Below are positions 6,377-14,495 of a DNA stretch of 15,511 nt, piece after piece. The stretch covers positions 1 through 15,511 of the forward strand of contig JAFQPB010000030.1 of the NCBI GenBank assembly GCA_017411905.1, given 5' to 3'. The notes below the pieces were generated by a model. That model was not told the DNA's origin. It searched no databases and worked only from the letters and a program-made list of their open reading frames with translations. Numbering within the stretch: position 1 is the first letter of the stretch; every line of letters starts with the position of its first letter. Source of the DNA: Oscillospiraceae bacterium (GTDB lineage Bacteria > Bacillota_A > Clostridia > Oscillospirales > Oscillospiraceae). Made by a program: the position numbers and the translations under genes.

Positions 6377-7249
6377 ATGATTTGGACCTCCGATTTATGG
6401 AAGGATTATGAGGTGCTGGATACCTCCGATGGGGAGCGTTTGGAGCGCTGGGGAAAGTATATCCTTGTGCGCCCCGACCCCCAGGTCATCTGGAATACGC
6501 CCCACACCCATCCGGGTTGGAAGAAATTTGATGCCCGGTATCTGCGGTCATCCACCGGTGGCGGCCACTGGTCTGACCACCATTTGCCTGAGCGTTGGCA
6601 GATCCGCTACCGGGACTATCTGACCTTCAACGTAAAGCCTATGAATTTTAAGCACACGGGCGTATTTCCCGAGCAGGCTGCCAACTGGGACTATATTCGG
6701 GAAAAGGTAGCAAATGCAGGCCGCCCGGTGCGGGTGCTGAATCTCTTTGCCTATTCCGGCGGTGCCACCTTGGCGGCTGCTGCCGGCGGCGCAGAGGTCT
6801 ACCACGTGGATGCGTCTAAGGGTATGGTGCAGTGGGCAAAGGAAAATGCCATTGCCTCCGGCCTTGCCGATAAGCCCATCCATTGGATCGTGGACGACTG
6901 CGGCAAATTCATCCAGCGGGAGATCCGCCGCGGACGGCGGTACGATGGCATCATTATGGATCCGCCCAGCTATGGCCGGGGTCCCAGCGGGGAAATTTGG
7001 AAAATGGAGACCAGCTTTTATCCCTTCCTTTTGGAAACGGCAAAGCTGCTGACAGAAAATCCCCTTTTTGTGATCATCAATTCTTATACCACCGGCCTTG
7101 CCCCCAGCGCGGTAGGCTATGCCTCCGACGTGGTATTTGGTACGACCCACGGCGGCAAGACCGAGGTAGGGGAGCTGGGTCTGCCTGTAACCAACGGCGG
7201 CCGTATCCTGCCCTGCGGTGCCACCGGCAGATGGACACCTGATGCGTAA
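6377..7249 (+). CDS. Class I SAM-dependent methyltransferase, RlmI/RlmK-like
   Basis: A 290-residue cytoplasmic methyltransferase related to the catalytic part of the 23S rRNA cytosine/guanine methylases RlmI and RlmK (COG1092). The SAM-binding motif I is VLNLFAYSGGAT (120-131). The acidic residue of motif II is D145 in VYHVDASKG. The motif IV loop is DPPSYGRGP (195-203). The family's usual N-terminal PUA RNA-binding domain is absent; residues 1-110 instead form a short Trp-rich lead-in. The substrate is therefore inferred to be RNA but is not proven. The ATG is preceded by AAGGAG and lies 9 bases after the PBP stop codon, so the two genes are probably co-transcribed. A palindromic repeat follows rather than a T-tailed terminator. 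Confidence 0.85.
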   Translation: MIWTSDLWKDYEVLDTSDGERLERWGKYILVRPDPQVIWNTPHTHPGWKKFDARYLRSSTGGGHWSDHHLPERWQIRYRDYLTFNVKPMNFKHTGVFPEQAANWDYIREKVANAGRPVRVLNLFAYSGGATLAAAAGGAEVYHVDASKGMVQWAKENAIASGLADKPIHWIVDDCGKFIQREIRRGRRYDGIIMDPPSYGRGPSGEIWKMETSFYPFLLETAKLLTENPLFVIINSYTTGLAPSAVGYASDVVFGTTHGGKTEVGELGLPVTNGGRILPCGATGRWTPDA

Positions 7250-7270
7250 CAGCCGAGATTTATGAAGCAC

Positions 7271-7396
7271 CAATGCCTCCCCTGTGTAAGGGGAGGTGGG
7301 TAAAATCTTCGATTTTACCCGGAGGGGTTGTCAATCCCTCAGTCTTTTCCTTTGCTTGCGCAAAGAAAAATCCAGCTCCCTTTACACAAGGGAGCC
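7271..7396. repeat. Palindromic intergenic element with TGTGTAA hairpin ends, copy 1
   Basis: The left end is GCCTCCCC-TGTGTAA-GGGGAGG. The right end, GCTCCC-TTTACACAA-GGGAGC, is its approximate mirror image. Inside are a strong hairpin, GGGTAAAATC-TTC-GATTTTACCC (7298-7320), and CTTTGC/GCAAAG (around 7350-7366). A second copy lies at 14278-14422. No gene is present. The element separates the PBP-methyltransferase pair from the ECF transporter genes. None of its hairpins has the T-run of an intrinsic terminator. Confidence 0.7.
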
Positions 7397-7456
7397 ATAG
7401 AAGCGCTCGTAAAGGGTTAAACACTATTAAATGAAATGCGTGTTTGGAGGAAAATC

Positions 7457-8311
7457 GTGAGCAAAGCGATAACCGTAGAAAATTTATCCTATACTTATCC
7501 GGGCGTGGAGGACACGCCCGGCGTTACCGTATTTACAGACCTGAGCCTTATCGTAGAGGAAGGCAGCTTTGTGGCGGTGCTGGGCGGTAACGGCTGCGGA
7601 AAATCCACCTTAGCTAAGCACTTTAATACCATTCTGCTTCCCTGCGGCGGCAAGGTCTATGTCTGCGGTATGGATACCGCTGACCCAAAGCTTCAAATCG
7701 CCATCCGCCGGAATGTGGGTATGGTGTTCCAAAACCCCGACAACCAGATCGTTGCCAACGTGGTAGAGGAGGATGTGGCTTTCGGCCCTGAGAATTTAGG
7801 TGTAGAAAGCGGCGAGATCCGCGCCCGGGTAGACGAGGCACTAAAGCAGGTGGGTATGTACGGTTACCGGGAGCACGCCCCCCATTTGCTCTCCGGCGGC
7901 CAAAAGCAGCGCGTGGCCATTGCGGGCATTATTGCGATGGAGCCAAAGTGCATCGTACTGGACGAGCCGACGGCTATGCTGGATCCCAAGGGCAGGCGGG
8001 AAGTAATGGAAACCGTTACAAAGCTGAATCAGGAAAAGCATATTACTGTGGTGCTCATTACCCATCATATGGACGAAGCGGCAAAAGCCCAGCGGGTTAT
8101 CGTCCTCGATGGGGGCAAGGTGGCACTTGACGGCACACCCCAAGAGGTTTTCTCTCAGGTGGAAACCCTCCACGCCTTGCGCCTTGCTTCTCCTGAAACG
8201 GTGGAGCTTTGCTACGAACTAAATAAGGCGGGTTACGATCTCCCGCTTACAGAATTAGACCCGAAAGCATGTGCGCAGATACTGTTTGAAACTTTTAAGA
8301 AGCAGATCTGA
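7457..8311 (+). CDS. ecfA1: ECF transporter ATPase subunit EcfA1
   Basis: A 284-residue ABC ATPase that, with EcfA2 and EcfT, powers uptake by energy-coupling-factor importers of vitamins and metal ions. Walker A is GGNGCGKST (43-51), the Q-loop is Q92 in FQNPDNQIV, the signature is LSGGQKQR (145-152), Walker B is CIVLDEP (165-171), and the switch His is H203. The phrase FQNPDNQ and the C-terminal extension after residue 235 mark the EcfA1 type. The GTG at 7457 is chosen as start because GGAGG lies 6 bases upstream. An in-frame ATG at 7436 has no ribosome site and would add seven unlikely residues. It is the first gene of a tight run with ecfA2 (19-base gap). A weak TATTAA lies upstream (7425-7430), but no convincing promoter is seen. 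Confidence 0.92.
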   Translation: MSKAITVENLSYTYPGVEDTPGVTVFTDLSLIVEEGSFVAVLGGNGCGKSTLAKHFNTILLPCGGKVYVCGMDTADPKLQIAIRRNVGMVFQNPDNQIVANVVEEDVAFGPENLGVESGEIRARVDEALKQVGMYGYREHAPHLLSGGQKQRVAIAGIIAMEPKCIVLDEPTAMLDPKGRREVMETVTKLNQEKHITVVLITHHMDEAAKAQRVIVLDGGKVALDGTPQEVFSQVETLHALRLASPETVELCYELNKAGYDLPLTELDPKACAQILFETFKKQI

Positions 8312-8330
8312 CCCTGAGGAGGATAAATAC

Positions 8331-9185
8331 GTGACACCGATCATACAGGTCGAGAACCTACAATATATATACAGCGGAGGAACGCCTTGGGAGCATACGG
8401 CCATCGACGGCATTTCCTTTTCCATCCAACGGGGCGAGTTTGTGGGCATTATCGGCCACACCGGCTCGGGAAAAAGTACGCTCATTCAGCAGCTAAACGG
8501 CTTACTCAAGCCCACCGGCGGGCGGGTTCTGCTGGACGGTGAGGATATTTGGAAGGATAAGCAAACCACCCGGCAGGCACGTTTCCGGGTCGGTCTTGTG
8601 TTCCAGTACCCGGAGTATCAGCTTTTCGAGGAGACGGTCTATAAGGACATCGCCTTCGGCCCTAAGAATATGCGCCTAAGTGAAGAAGAAATCGACCGCC
8701 GTGTCCGGGAAGCGGCCGGCTTTGTGGGGCTGACGGAAACGCAGCTTTCCGCCTCTCCCTTTGACCTTTCCGGCGGACAGAAACGGCGGGTCGCCATCGC
8801 CGGCGTCATCGCTATGGAGCCGGAGGTGCTGATTTTGGACGAACCCGCAGCCGGTCTTGACCCGGAGGGCAGGGAAGAGATACTAAAGAATATCGAAGAC
8901 TACCGCAAGGCAAAGAACGCCACCGTCATTATGGTCAGCCACTCGATGAACGATGTAGCCCGGCTGACTGACCGGCTGCTTGTTATGAATGGCAGTCAGC
9001 TTGCTATGGATGGCACGCCCGATGAGGTTTTCGCCCGGGCAGAGGAGCTGTTGGAGATCGGTCTCGATATTCCCGATGTGACCCGGGTATTCTTAGAGCT
9101 GAAGAAATTGGGACTGGATGTGCCCCCGGTGTATACCACCGAGCAGGCAAGGTGCGCCCTTCTTTCGTTAAAGGAGGGGAAATAG
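8331..9185 (+). CDS. ecfA2: ECF transporter ATPase subunit EcfA2
   Basis: The second ATPase of the ECF energising module, also 284 residues; it pairs with EcfA1 as a heterodimer under EcfT. Walker A is GHTGSGKST (42-50), the Q-loop is Q92 in FQYPEYQLF, the signature is LSGGQKRR (146-153), Walker B is VLILDEP (166-172), and the switch His is H204. FQYPEYQLFEETV is characteristic of EcfA2. The GTG at 8331 is chosen because GAGGAGG lies 8 bases upstream and the domain begins there. An in-frame ATG at 8271 would lie inside ecfA1 and add 20 unlike residues. Both ATPases thus use GTG starts. ecfT begins one base after its stop. Confidence 0.92.
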   Translation: MTPIIQVENLQYIYSGGTPWEHTAIDGISFSIQRGEFVGIIGHTGSGKSTLIQQLNGLLKPTGGRVLLDGEDIWKDKQTTRQARFRVGLVFQYPEYQLFEETVYKDIAFGPKNMRLSEEEIDRRVREAAGFVGLTETQLSASPFDLSGGQKRRVAIAGVIAMEPEVLILDEPAAGLDPEGREEILKNIEDYRKAKNATVIMVSHSMNDVARLTDRLLVMNGSQLAMDGTPDEVFARAEELLEIGLDIPDVTRVFLELKKLGLDVPPVYTTEQARCALLSLKEGK

Positions 9186-9186
9186 T

Positions 9187-9993
9187 ATGTTAAAGGACAT
9201 TACGCTGGGGCAGTATTTCCCGGGAAATTCCCCTGTCCACAAATTAGACCCCCGGACGAAGCTCCTACTGCTCATCGTTTATATTATTGCGCTATTTAGC
9301 GCGGTGAGCTTCGTTTCCTATGGCATTTGCCTTGCCTTCTTGGTGCTTACCGTTGCCATTTCCAAGATTCCGCCCAAGTCCCTGATCCGGGGAATGAAGC
9401 CGATGATCTTCATCCTTGTATTTACGGGCGTGCTGAATCTGTTTTTCTACGCAGAGGGTACGGTGCTGGTGTCCTTTTTGGGCATCACCGTTACCACCGG
9501 CGGCGTTATCCGGGCGGTCTTTATGGTTATCCGGATATTGATGCTGGTGTCAGCCACCTTTATGCTGACCTATACCACATCGCCCATTGCGCTCACCGAC
9601 GGCTTGGAGGCACTGCTCAGTCCCTTAAAAAAGCTCCACCTGCCGGTGCATGAGCTTAGTATGATGATGTGCATCGCGCTGCGGTTTATCCCAACCTTAA
9701 TTGAGGAGACGGATAAAATCATCTCTGCCCAAAAGGCGCGGGGTGCCGACTTTGAAAGCGGTAAGCTGATGGAACGGGTGAAAGCCTTAGTGCCGATCCT
9801 TGTGCCGCTGTTCATCAGTGCCTTCCGCCGTGCTGACGAGCTGGCAACGGCTATGGAATGCCGCTGCTATCAGGGCGGAGAGGGCAGAACGAAAATGAAG
9901 CAAATGCACTACGCCTCCAGAGATTTTTCTGCCTTCGGTGCAGGTGCAGCTCTGCTTGCGGCAGTGATCGGGCTGGCAAGTTTCGGTTTGTGA
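9187..9993 (+). CDS. ecfT: ECF transporter transmembrane coupling protein EcfT
   Basis: A 268-residue membrane protein that couples ATP hydrolysis by EcfA1/A2 to movement of the substrate-binding S component. It has hydrophobic segments at about 26-58, 72-90, 105-128 and 200-212, plus a C-terminal segment at 248-266. The cytoplasmic coupling helices carry the two family motifs: AQKARGADF (181-189, Ala-Arg-Gly) and AMECRCYQGG (222-231). In the second, Cys replaces the usual Ala. AAGGAGGGG lies just upstream of the ATG. No S-component gene is in the window, so this is presumably a shared (group II) module serving S proteins encoded elsewhere. Confidence 0.92.
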   Translation: MLKDITLGQYFPGNSPVHKLDPRTKLLLLIVYIIALFSAVSFVSYGICLAFLVLTVAISKIPPKSLIRGMKPMIFILVFTGVLNLFFYAEGTVLVSFLGITVTTGGVIRAVFMVIRILMLVSATFMLTYTTSPIALTDGLEALLSPLKKLHLPVHELSMMMCIALRFIPTLIEETDKIISAQKARGADFESGKLMERVKALVPILVPLFISAFRRADELATAMECRCYQGGEGRTKMKQMHYASRDFSAFGAGAALLAAVIGLASFGL

Positions 9994-10000
9994 GGAAATT

Positions 10001-10789
10001 ATGCGAAATATTGCGCTGTTTTTAACCTATTTAGGAACGAATTTCCATGGCTGGCAGATGCAGAAGGACCTGCCCACCGTGCAGGAAACCATGGAAAAAG
10101 CCATTTGTAAGGTAGTAGGTCACCCGGTGCACGTGACCGGCTGTGGCCGCACCGATGCCGGTGTCCATGCAAGGTGCTATGTGGCGAATTTTAAGACGGC
10201 ATCTACCATCCCGGTAGACCGGCTTCCTTATGCGCTCAATACCCATCTGCCTGCAGACGTGGTAGTAACGAAAGCCTTTGATGTCCACGAGAATTTCAAT
10301 GCCATCGGCTCCTGCGCGAAAAAGGAATACACCTATCAGATTTACAATTCCCGGGTTCGCGACCCGTTCTATGTAAACCGTGCGTGGTTTTATCCCCGTC
10401 ATTTAAACGAGGAAATTATGCAGCGGGCGGCAGACCAGTTTGTAGGCGAGCACGATTTTGCCGCTGTCCGTTCCGTGGGTACGGATGTAAGATCCACGGT
10501 ACGTACCGTATACTATTACAATGTAGAGCGGTGCGGCGATATGCTTTTGCTAAAAGTATGCGCCAACGGCTTCCTTTATAATATGGCACGGGCAATGGCG
10601 GGAACCATCGTCTATGCCGCCGAGGGGAAATTCCCTCCCGAGGAGATCGGCAGAATTTTGAAAGAGGGAAACCGGACTGCTGCAGGCCCCACCGTACCGG
10701 CAGGCGGTCTTTATATGACCCACCTTTGGTATGATGACGGTGCAGTAAAATTTGAATGTCCCGATCAGGAGGGAATTTATGCAACCTAA
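10001..10789 (+). CDS. truA: tRNA pseudouridine(38-40) synthase TruA
   Basis: A 262-residue enzyme that converts uridine to pseudouridine at positions 38, 39 and 40 in the tRNA anticodon arm. The hallmark GCGRTDAGVHA is at 47-57, with catalytic Asp D52. LTYLGTNFHGWQMQ opens the protein, and AGPTVPAGGLYMTHLWYDD near the C-terminus is typical. The length is standard for the family. It starts 7 bases after the ecfT stop. The order ecfA1-ecfA2-ecfT-truA is common in Firmicutes, where rplM-rpsI often follows; here a Clp ATPase takes that place. Its last 11 bases overlap the start of that gene. Confidence 0.95.
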   Translation: MRNIALFLTYLGTNFHGWQMQKDLPTVQETMEKAICKVVGHPVHVTGCGRTDAGVHARCYVANFKTASTIPVDRLPYALNTHLPADVVVTKAFDVHENFNAIGSCAKKEYTYQIYNSRVRDPFYVNRAWFYPRHLNEEIMQRAADQFVGEHDFAAVRSVGTDVRSTVRTVYYYNVERCGDMLLLKVCANGFLYNMARAMAGTIVYAAEGKFPPEEIGRILKEGNRTAAGPTVPAGGLYMTHLWYDDGAVKFECPDQEGIYAT

Positions 10790-13049
10790 GATGTGTGTAA
10801 GATGTAAAAAGAATGTGGCGGTCGTATTCATCACAAAGATCGAAAACGGCAGCACATTAAACGAGGGCTTCTGCCTGCGCTGTGCCCGGCAGCTTGGTGT
10901 GCCCCAAATCGATCAAGTGGTAAAGCAGATGGGCATTTCCGAGGATGAGCTGGACGAACTGAGCGACGAAATGAGCAGTATGTTCGGTCAGAATGAAAAG
11001 GGGGAAGAGGAGGACGAAACCGAAAGCCGCACCGCCACCTTCCCGCTGCTGAGCCAAATGTTCGGCAGCAACCTGCCCCGGAAAATGGAGGAACAGCCCG
11101 AGGAGGAGCCGGAGGAACCCAAGAAGAAAAAGAGCAATAAGCATAAGTTTTTGGACGCTTATTGTATGGATTTGACCGGCCGCGCCCGGGAGGGAAAATT
11201 AGATAAGGTCATCGGCAGGGACGTGGAGACGGAGCGTGTTATCCAGATACTCAACCGCCGCCAAAAGAATAACCCCTGCCTCATCGGTGAGCCGGGCGTT
11301 GGTAAAACGGCTATTGCCGAGGGACTTGCCCAGCGGATTGCAGCGGGAGATGTGCCCTATAAGCTGCGCAATAAAGAGGTTTTCCTCTTAGATTTGACCG
11401 CGCTGGTGGCCGGTACCCAGTTCCGGGGTCAGTTCGAGAGCCGTATGAAAAGCCTCATTGGAGAAATCAAGGCCTGCGGCAATATCATTCTCGTCATTGA
11501 TGAAGTCCACAACCTGGTGGGCGCAGGCGATGCGGAAGGCTCTATGAATGCGGCCAATATCCTAAAGCCCGCCCTTTCCCGTGGGGAAATTCAGGTAGTG
11601 GGCGCAACCACCTTTAACGAATACCGCAAGCATATCGAAAAGGATGCAGCCTTGGAGCGGCGCTTCCAGCCGGTATCTGTTGCCGAGCCTACCATCGAGG
11701 AAGCCTGCCAGATCATGCAGGGCATCGCCAAGATCTACGGGGATTTCCACGGCGTGACCATCTCGCCCGAGATCGCCCGGCAATGCGTTATCCTCTCCGA
11801 GCGGTATATTTCTGACCGTTTCCTGCCCGATAAGGCCATCGACCTCTTAGACGAGGCCTGTTCCGATGTGAACCTCCGCAATAAGGAGATTTCCCGCCTT
11901 GCAGAGCTGAAAAAGGAGCGGGACGATTACGAATTGGAGCTGCGGATGCTCACCGAGGATACGGAAAACGAGCACTATGAGCGACTTGCCACCATCCGCA
12001 GTAAGCTGTGCGCTTTGGCCGCACAGATCGAGGAACTGGATAGGCTGCCTGCCCCTGCGGTCACAATGGAAAACTTAGCCCGTATCATCGAGCTGTGGAC
12101 AAAAATTCCCGCCAGCAAAATCAAGGCGCAGGAATATCAGCAGATCAAGGGCCTTGCCGACCGGCTGAAGGAACACATCGTTGGGCAGGACGAGGCGGTG
12201 GAAGCGGTAGCCAAAGCCATCCGCAGAAACCGGGTGGGCATCTCGCCCAAACGCCGCCCGGTGTCCTTCATTTTCGTTGGCCCCACCGGCGTGGGTAAGA
12301 CAGAGCTGGTAAAATGCCTGTCTGCGGACTTGTTCGATACACCCGATTCCTTGGTGCGCCTGGATATGTCCGAGTTTATGGAAAAGCACACCGTCTCCAA
12401 GCTGATCGGCTCGCCTCCCGGCTATGTGGGCTACGATGAAGCCGGGCAGCTTACCGAGAAGATCCGCAGAAAGCCCTACAGCGTAGTGCTCTTTGACGAG
12501 ATCGAAAAAGCCCACCCGGATGTGCTGAATGTACTGCTTCAGGTACTGGATGACGGCCGTATCACCGATGCCCAGGGCAGAACAGTAAACTTTGAAAATA
12601 CCGTCATCGTAATGACCTCCAATGCCGGCTCAGAGGGCAGGGTAGGGGGCGTAGGCTTCGGCAGAAGCGATAAGGATATGGTGACGGAGAAGACGATGAA
12701 AGCCCTCCGGGAATTCCTGCGCCCTGAGTTCTTAAACCGGGTGGATGAGATCATCACCTTTAACCACCTGACGGAAGAGAATTTCCTCGGCATCGCAGAC
12801 ATTATGCTCTCCGAGCTGAAAGACAGCCTGACCGACCGCGGCCTGACCGTGACTTTCTCTGAGGGCGTTCGGGAATACTTGGTGAAAAAGGCGTTTTCCG
12901 TCACCTACGGCGCAAGAAATCTTCGCCGCACCATCCAAAAGGAGCTGGAAGACCCCATTTCCGAAAAGATCATCGATTCCTTCGAGTCACCTATTTCGGA
13001 AATCACCGTCACGCTTGAGAACGACACCCTTAAAATCACCGCACAATAA
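10779..13049 (+). CDS. ClpE/ClpC-like AAA+ unfoldase with N-terminal zinc finger
   Basis: A 756-residue Hsp100 ATPase expected to unfold proteins for ClpP. Residues 1-40 form a four-cysteine zinc finger (C6, C9, C32, C35), as in ClpE and McsA, in place of the double Clp-N domain. An acidic, low-complexity linker follows (about 55-120). The first AAA+ module has Walker A GEPGVGKT (170-177) and Walker B ILVIDE (237-242). A short coiled-coil middle region covers 366-425. The second module has Walker A GPTGVGKT (501-508), Walker B VVLFDE (569-574), and sensor 2 GARN (711-714). The loop VGF (625-627) matches the ClpP-docking tripeptide. The ATG at 10779 is chosen over one at 10752 because AGGAGG is correctly spaced and the zinc finger starts there. 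It overlaps truA by 11 bases. No ctsR, mcsB or clpP is nearby. Confidence 0.88.
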   Translation: MQPKMCVRCKKNVAVVFITKIENGSTLNEGFCLRCARQLGVPQIDQVVKQMGISEDELDELSDEMSSMFGQNEKGEEEDETESRTATFPLLSQMFGSNLPRKMEEQPEEEPEEPKKKKSNKHKFLDAYCMDLTGRAREGKLDKVIGRDVETERVIQILNRRQKNNPCLIGEPGVGKTAIAEGLAQRIAAGDVPYKLRNKEVFLLDLTALVAGTQFRGQFESRMKSLIGEIKACGNIILVIDEVHNLVGAGDAEGSMNAANILKPALSRGEIQVVGATTFNEYRKHIEKDAALERRFQPVSVAEPTIEEACQIMQGIAKIYGDFHGVTISPEIARQCVILSERYISDRFLPDKAIDLLDEACSDVNLRNKEISRLAELKKERDDYELELRMLTEDTENEHYERLATIRSKLCALAAQIEELDRLPAPAVTMENLARIIELWTKIPASKIKAQEYQQIKGLADRLKEHIVGQDEAVEAVAKAIRRNRVGISPKRRPVSFIFVGPTGVGKTELVKCLSADLFDTPDSLVRLDMSEFMEKHTVSKLIGSPPGYVGYDEAGQLTEKIRRKPYSVVLFDEIEKAHPDVLNVLLQVLDDGRITDAQGRTVNFENTVIVMTSNAGSEGRVGGVGFGRSDKDMVTEKTMKALREFLRPEFLNRVDEIITFNHLTEENFLGIADIMLSELKDSLTDRGLTVTFSEGVREYLVKKAFSVTYGARNLRRTIQKELEDPISEKIIDSFESPISEITVTLENDTLKITAQ

Positions 13050-13080
13050 AAAAGCCTTCCCCCTCGGGGGAAGCCTTTTT
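13050..13080 (+). terminator. Intrinsic terminator of the ecf-truA-clp run
   Basis: A long hairpin starts right at the stop codon: arms at 13050-13064 and 13067-13080 with one C-C mismatch, ending in TTTTT. It also has an A-run on its left side, so it can serve the minus-strand small gene at 13098 as well. Confidence 0.85.
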
Positions 13081-13097
13081 ATGCCAAAATACGCCAA

Positions 13098-13274
13098 TCA
13101 AAAATCAAACTCATTATTTAACTTTTCAGAAACCCGCCAAGCGGCATCCTCAATTTTGTTTGCGGCTTTTACGGCTAATTTCCGGGTTGGGTTTGTGCGG
13201 GGCATCATCATAATGGCCACGGCGCCCACAGCCGCACCGATGCCCAGCGTTGTTGCCCAAGTCTTTACCTGCAT
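13098..13274 (-). CDS. Small hypothetical protein with one N-terminal membrane segment (58 aa)
   Basis: A 58-residue protein: MQVKTWATTL at the start, then a Gly/Ala-rich hydrophobic segment (about residues 6-24) ending in three Met, then a basic and amphipathic tail with a Lys-Ala-Ala-Asn-Lys-Ile-Glu-Asp stretch. The layout resembles small YtxH-type membrane proteins, but I recognise no domain and assign no function. GGAGGG lies at the right distance from the ATG, and a promoter is visible upstream. It converges on the Clp gene, sharing the terminator between them. The short length and the good ribosome site make it a real but easily missed gene. Confidence 0.7.
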   Translation of the reverse strand: MQVKTWATTLGIGAAVGAVAIMMMPRTNPTRKLAVKAANKIEDAAWRVSEKLNNEFDF

Positions 13275-13306
13275 ATGCTCCCTCCTAACTTTTTTGGACT
13301 ATGAAT

Positions 13307-13336
13307 AGTATATCCCGGGCAGAAAAATTATGTCGT
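13307..13336 (-). promoter_or_regulatory. Promoter of the 58-aa protein gene
   Basis: On the minus strand ACGACA (13331-13336), an 18-base spacer and TATACT (13307-13312). It is back to back with the plus-strand promoter of the PyrF-like gene; only 13 bases separate the two -35 elements. Confidence 0.5.
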
Positions 13337-13349
13337 GTAAGGTTTTTCC

Positions 13350-13377
13350 TTGCAAGGCAGAAAATTTGTGCTATAAT
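13350..13377 (+). promoter_or_regulatory. Promoter of the PyrF-like gene
   Basis: TTGCAA (13350-13355), a 16-base spacer and TATAAT (13372-13377), with an upstream TG that makes an extended -10 (TGCTATAAT). This is a strong-looking sigma-A promoter giving a short leader of about 25 bases. Confidence 0.7.
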
Positions 13378-13408
13378 GAAGAAAAAACCATCGAAATGAG
13401 GTATTTTT

Positions 13409-14263
13409 ATGGCCATTGATGTGTTGCAGGATAAGATTCGCAAGCAGAAAAACCCCTGCGCGGTCTCTTTTTCCTTGGATACAAGGGTCGTGCCGCCTAT
13501 GCTGGAGCGGACGATAGAGGGCTGCGGCAAGTATTACGGAGAGCTTTTGGAGGCCCTTCGCGGGCAGATCGCTGTTGCCCGCTTTGCCTTTGGCAGCTTT
13601 TGTCTGCAAGAGGGCGGTCTTGCCCTTTTACAGGAGCTCTTAAAAAAGGCATCCGGCCTTGGCTATTATGTGCTGCTGGACTGCCCAGAAATTCTATCTG
13701 CCGCTGCTGCAGAGCAGTATGCCGCCATCCTTTTTGCCAAAGAGGGCGCATTTTCCTTTGACGGTCTGATTATTTCCGCTTTCTTGGGCAGCGACACCGT
13801 AAAGCCCTTCTTAAACCGCAGTAAGGAAAGCGGAAAGGACGTTTTCGTGCTGCTGCGCAGTGCCAATAAGAGTGCCTCCGAGCTGCAGGATCTATTGACA
13901 GGCGGCCGCCTTGTCCATACTGCCGCCGCTGATGTGATCTCCCGGCTGGGTGAGAGCATTATTACCCGCTGTGGGTATTCTACCTTGGGCGCGGTTGCTT
14001 CTGCCACCGCACCGGATAGTCTGCGCAATCTCCGGGAAAAATATAAACACCTGTTTTTGATCGTTGACGGCTTCACCGCCCCCGGTGCAAATGCCAAAAA
14101 CTGCGGCTATGCCTTTGACCGGCTTGGCCACGGCGCAGTTGTCTGCAATGACGGCCTTGTGACCGCGTGGCAGGCGGAGGAAAACGCCGATTATCTGGCT
14201 GCTGCAAAGGATGCGGCCGAGCGTATGCGCCACAACCTCGCCCGCTACGTCACCGTTTTCTAA
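13409..14263 (+). CDS. PyrF-like protein: type 2 OMP decarboxylase homologue without catalytic residues
   Basis: A 284-residue protein aligning along its length with type 2 orotidine-5'-phosphate decarboxylase, the last enzyme of UMP synthesis. The phrase FLGSDTVKPFLNRSKESGKD followed by VFVLLRSANKSASELQDL (126-162) is close to genuine members. The active site is not kept. The DxKxxD motif (usually DAKRGD) reads DCPEIL (91-96), so Lys becomes P93 and the second Asp becomes L96. The upstream Lys of the VKPQ-type strand is R58. The phosphate-binding Arg of NSSRG is replaced in CNDGL (246-250). The flanking positions align without gaps (Y104-A105 match the Y-A after the motif), so this is residue replacement, not a frameshift. 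It is probably a pseudoenzyme with a binding or regulatory role. GAGGT precedes the ATG. It has its own promoter, and no other pyr gene is near. Confidence 0.75.
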   Translation: MAIDVLQDKIRKQKNPCAVSFSLDTRVVPPMLERTIEGCGKYYGELLEALRGQIAVARFAFGSFCLQEGGLALLQELLKKASGLGYYVLLDCPEILSAAAAEQYAAILFAKEGAFSFDGLIISAFLGSDTVKPFLNRSKESGKDVFVLLRSANKSASELQDLLTGGRLVHTAAADVISRLGESIITRCGYSTLGAVASATAPDSLRNLREKYKHLFLIVDGFTAPGANAKNCGYAFDRLGHGAVVCNDGLVTAWQAEENADYLAAAKDAAERMRHNLARYVTVF

Positions 14264-14277
14264 AAAACCAAGATAAA

Positions 14278-14422
14278 GGCTCCCCTGTGTAAGGGGAGCT
14301 GTCAGCCGAGCAGGCTGACTGAGGGGTTGTCATCTATAATTGTGGTGGATTTTATATTCTGTCGCACAATCCCTCCGAGCCGCTGTTAGCGGCCCACCTC
14401 CCTTTACACAAGGGAGGCATTG
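14278..14422. repeat. Palindromic intergenic element with TGTGTAA hairpin ends, copy 2
   Basis: The left end is GGCTCCCC-TGTGTAA-GGGGAGCT, followed by the hairpin GTCAGCC/GGCTGAC (around 14301-14319). The right end is CACCTCCC-TTTACACAA-GGGAGGC, with a GAGCCGCTGTTAGCGGC hairpin before it. Compared with the copy at 7271-7396, the GCTCCC-type and CCTCCC-type ends are swapped between left and right. The middle (about 14335-14368) is an unrelated AT-rich spacer. It fills the gap between the convergent PyrF-like and lipoprotein genes. Nothing else is recognised between 14423 and 14475. Confidence 0.7.
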
Positions 14423-14475
14423 GAACGGCGCAAAATCATACTTTTTTACAAGCTGACGGATGAGGGGTAATATGT

Positions 14476-14495
14476 AGCCGGGGAATTTCCCCAGC
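14476..14495 (-). other. Inverted repeat just past the lipoprotein stop codon
   Basis: AGCCGGGGAATTTCCCCAGC can form an 8- to 9-bp hairpin directly after the minus-strand stop codon. It lacks a following T-run, so it is at best a weak terminator or an mRNA 3'-end protector. Confidence 0.35.

Noticed and set aside
6548..7273. Minus-strand open frame of 241 codons over the methyltransferase
   Set aside because: It is a shadow of a gene with clear SAM motifs and carries no motif of its own.
7298..7320. Terminator between the methyltransferase and ecfA1
   Set aside because: The 10-bp hairpin is strong but is followed by GGAGGGG rather than a T-run. It is treated as part of the repeat element.
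7457..9993. Complete vitamin- or metal-specific importer
   Set aside because: Only the energising module is present. No S component is encoded nearby, so no substrate can be assigned.
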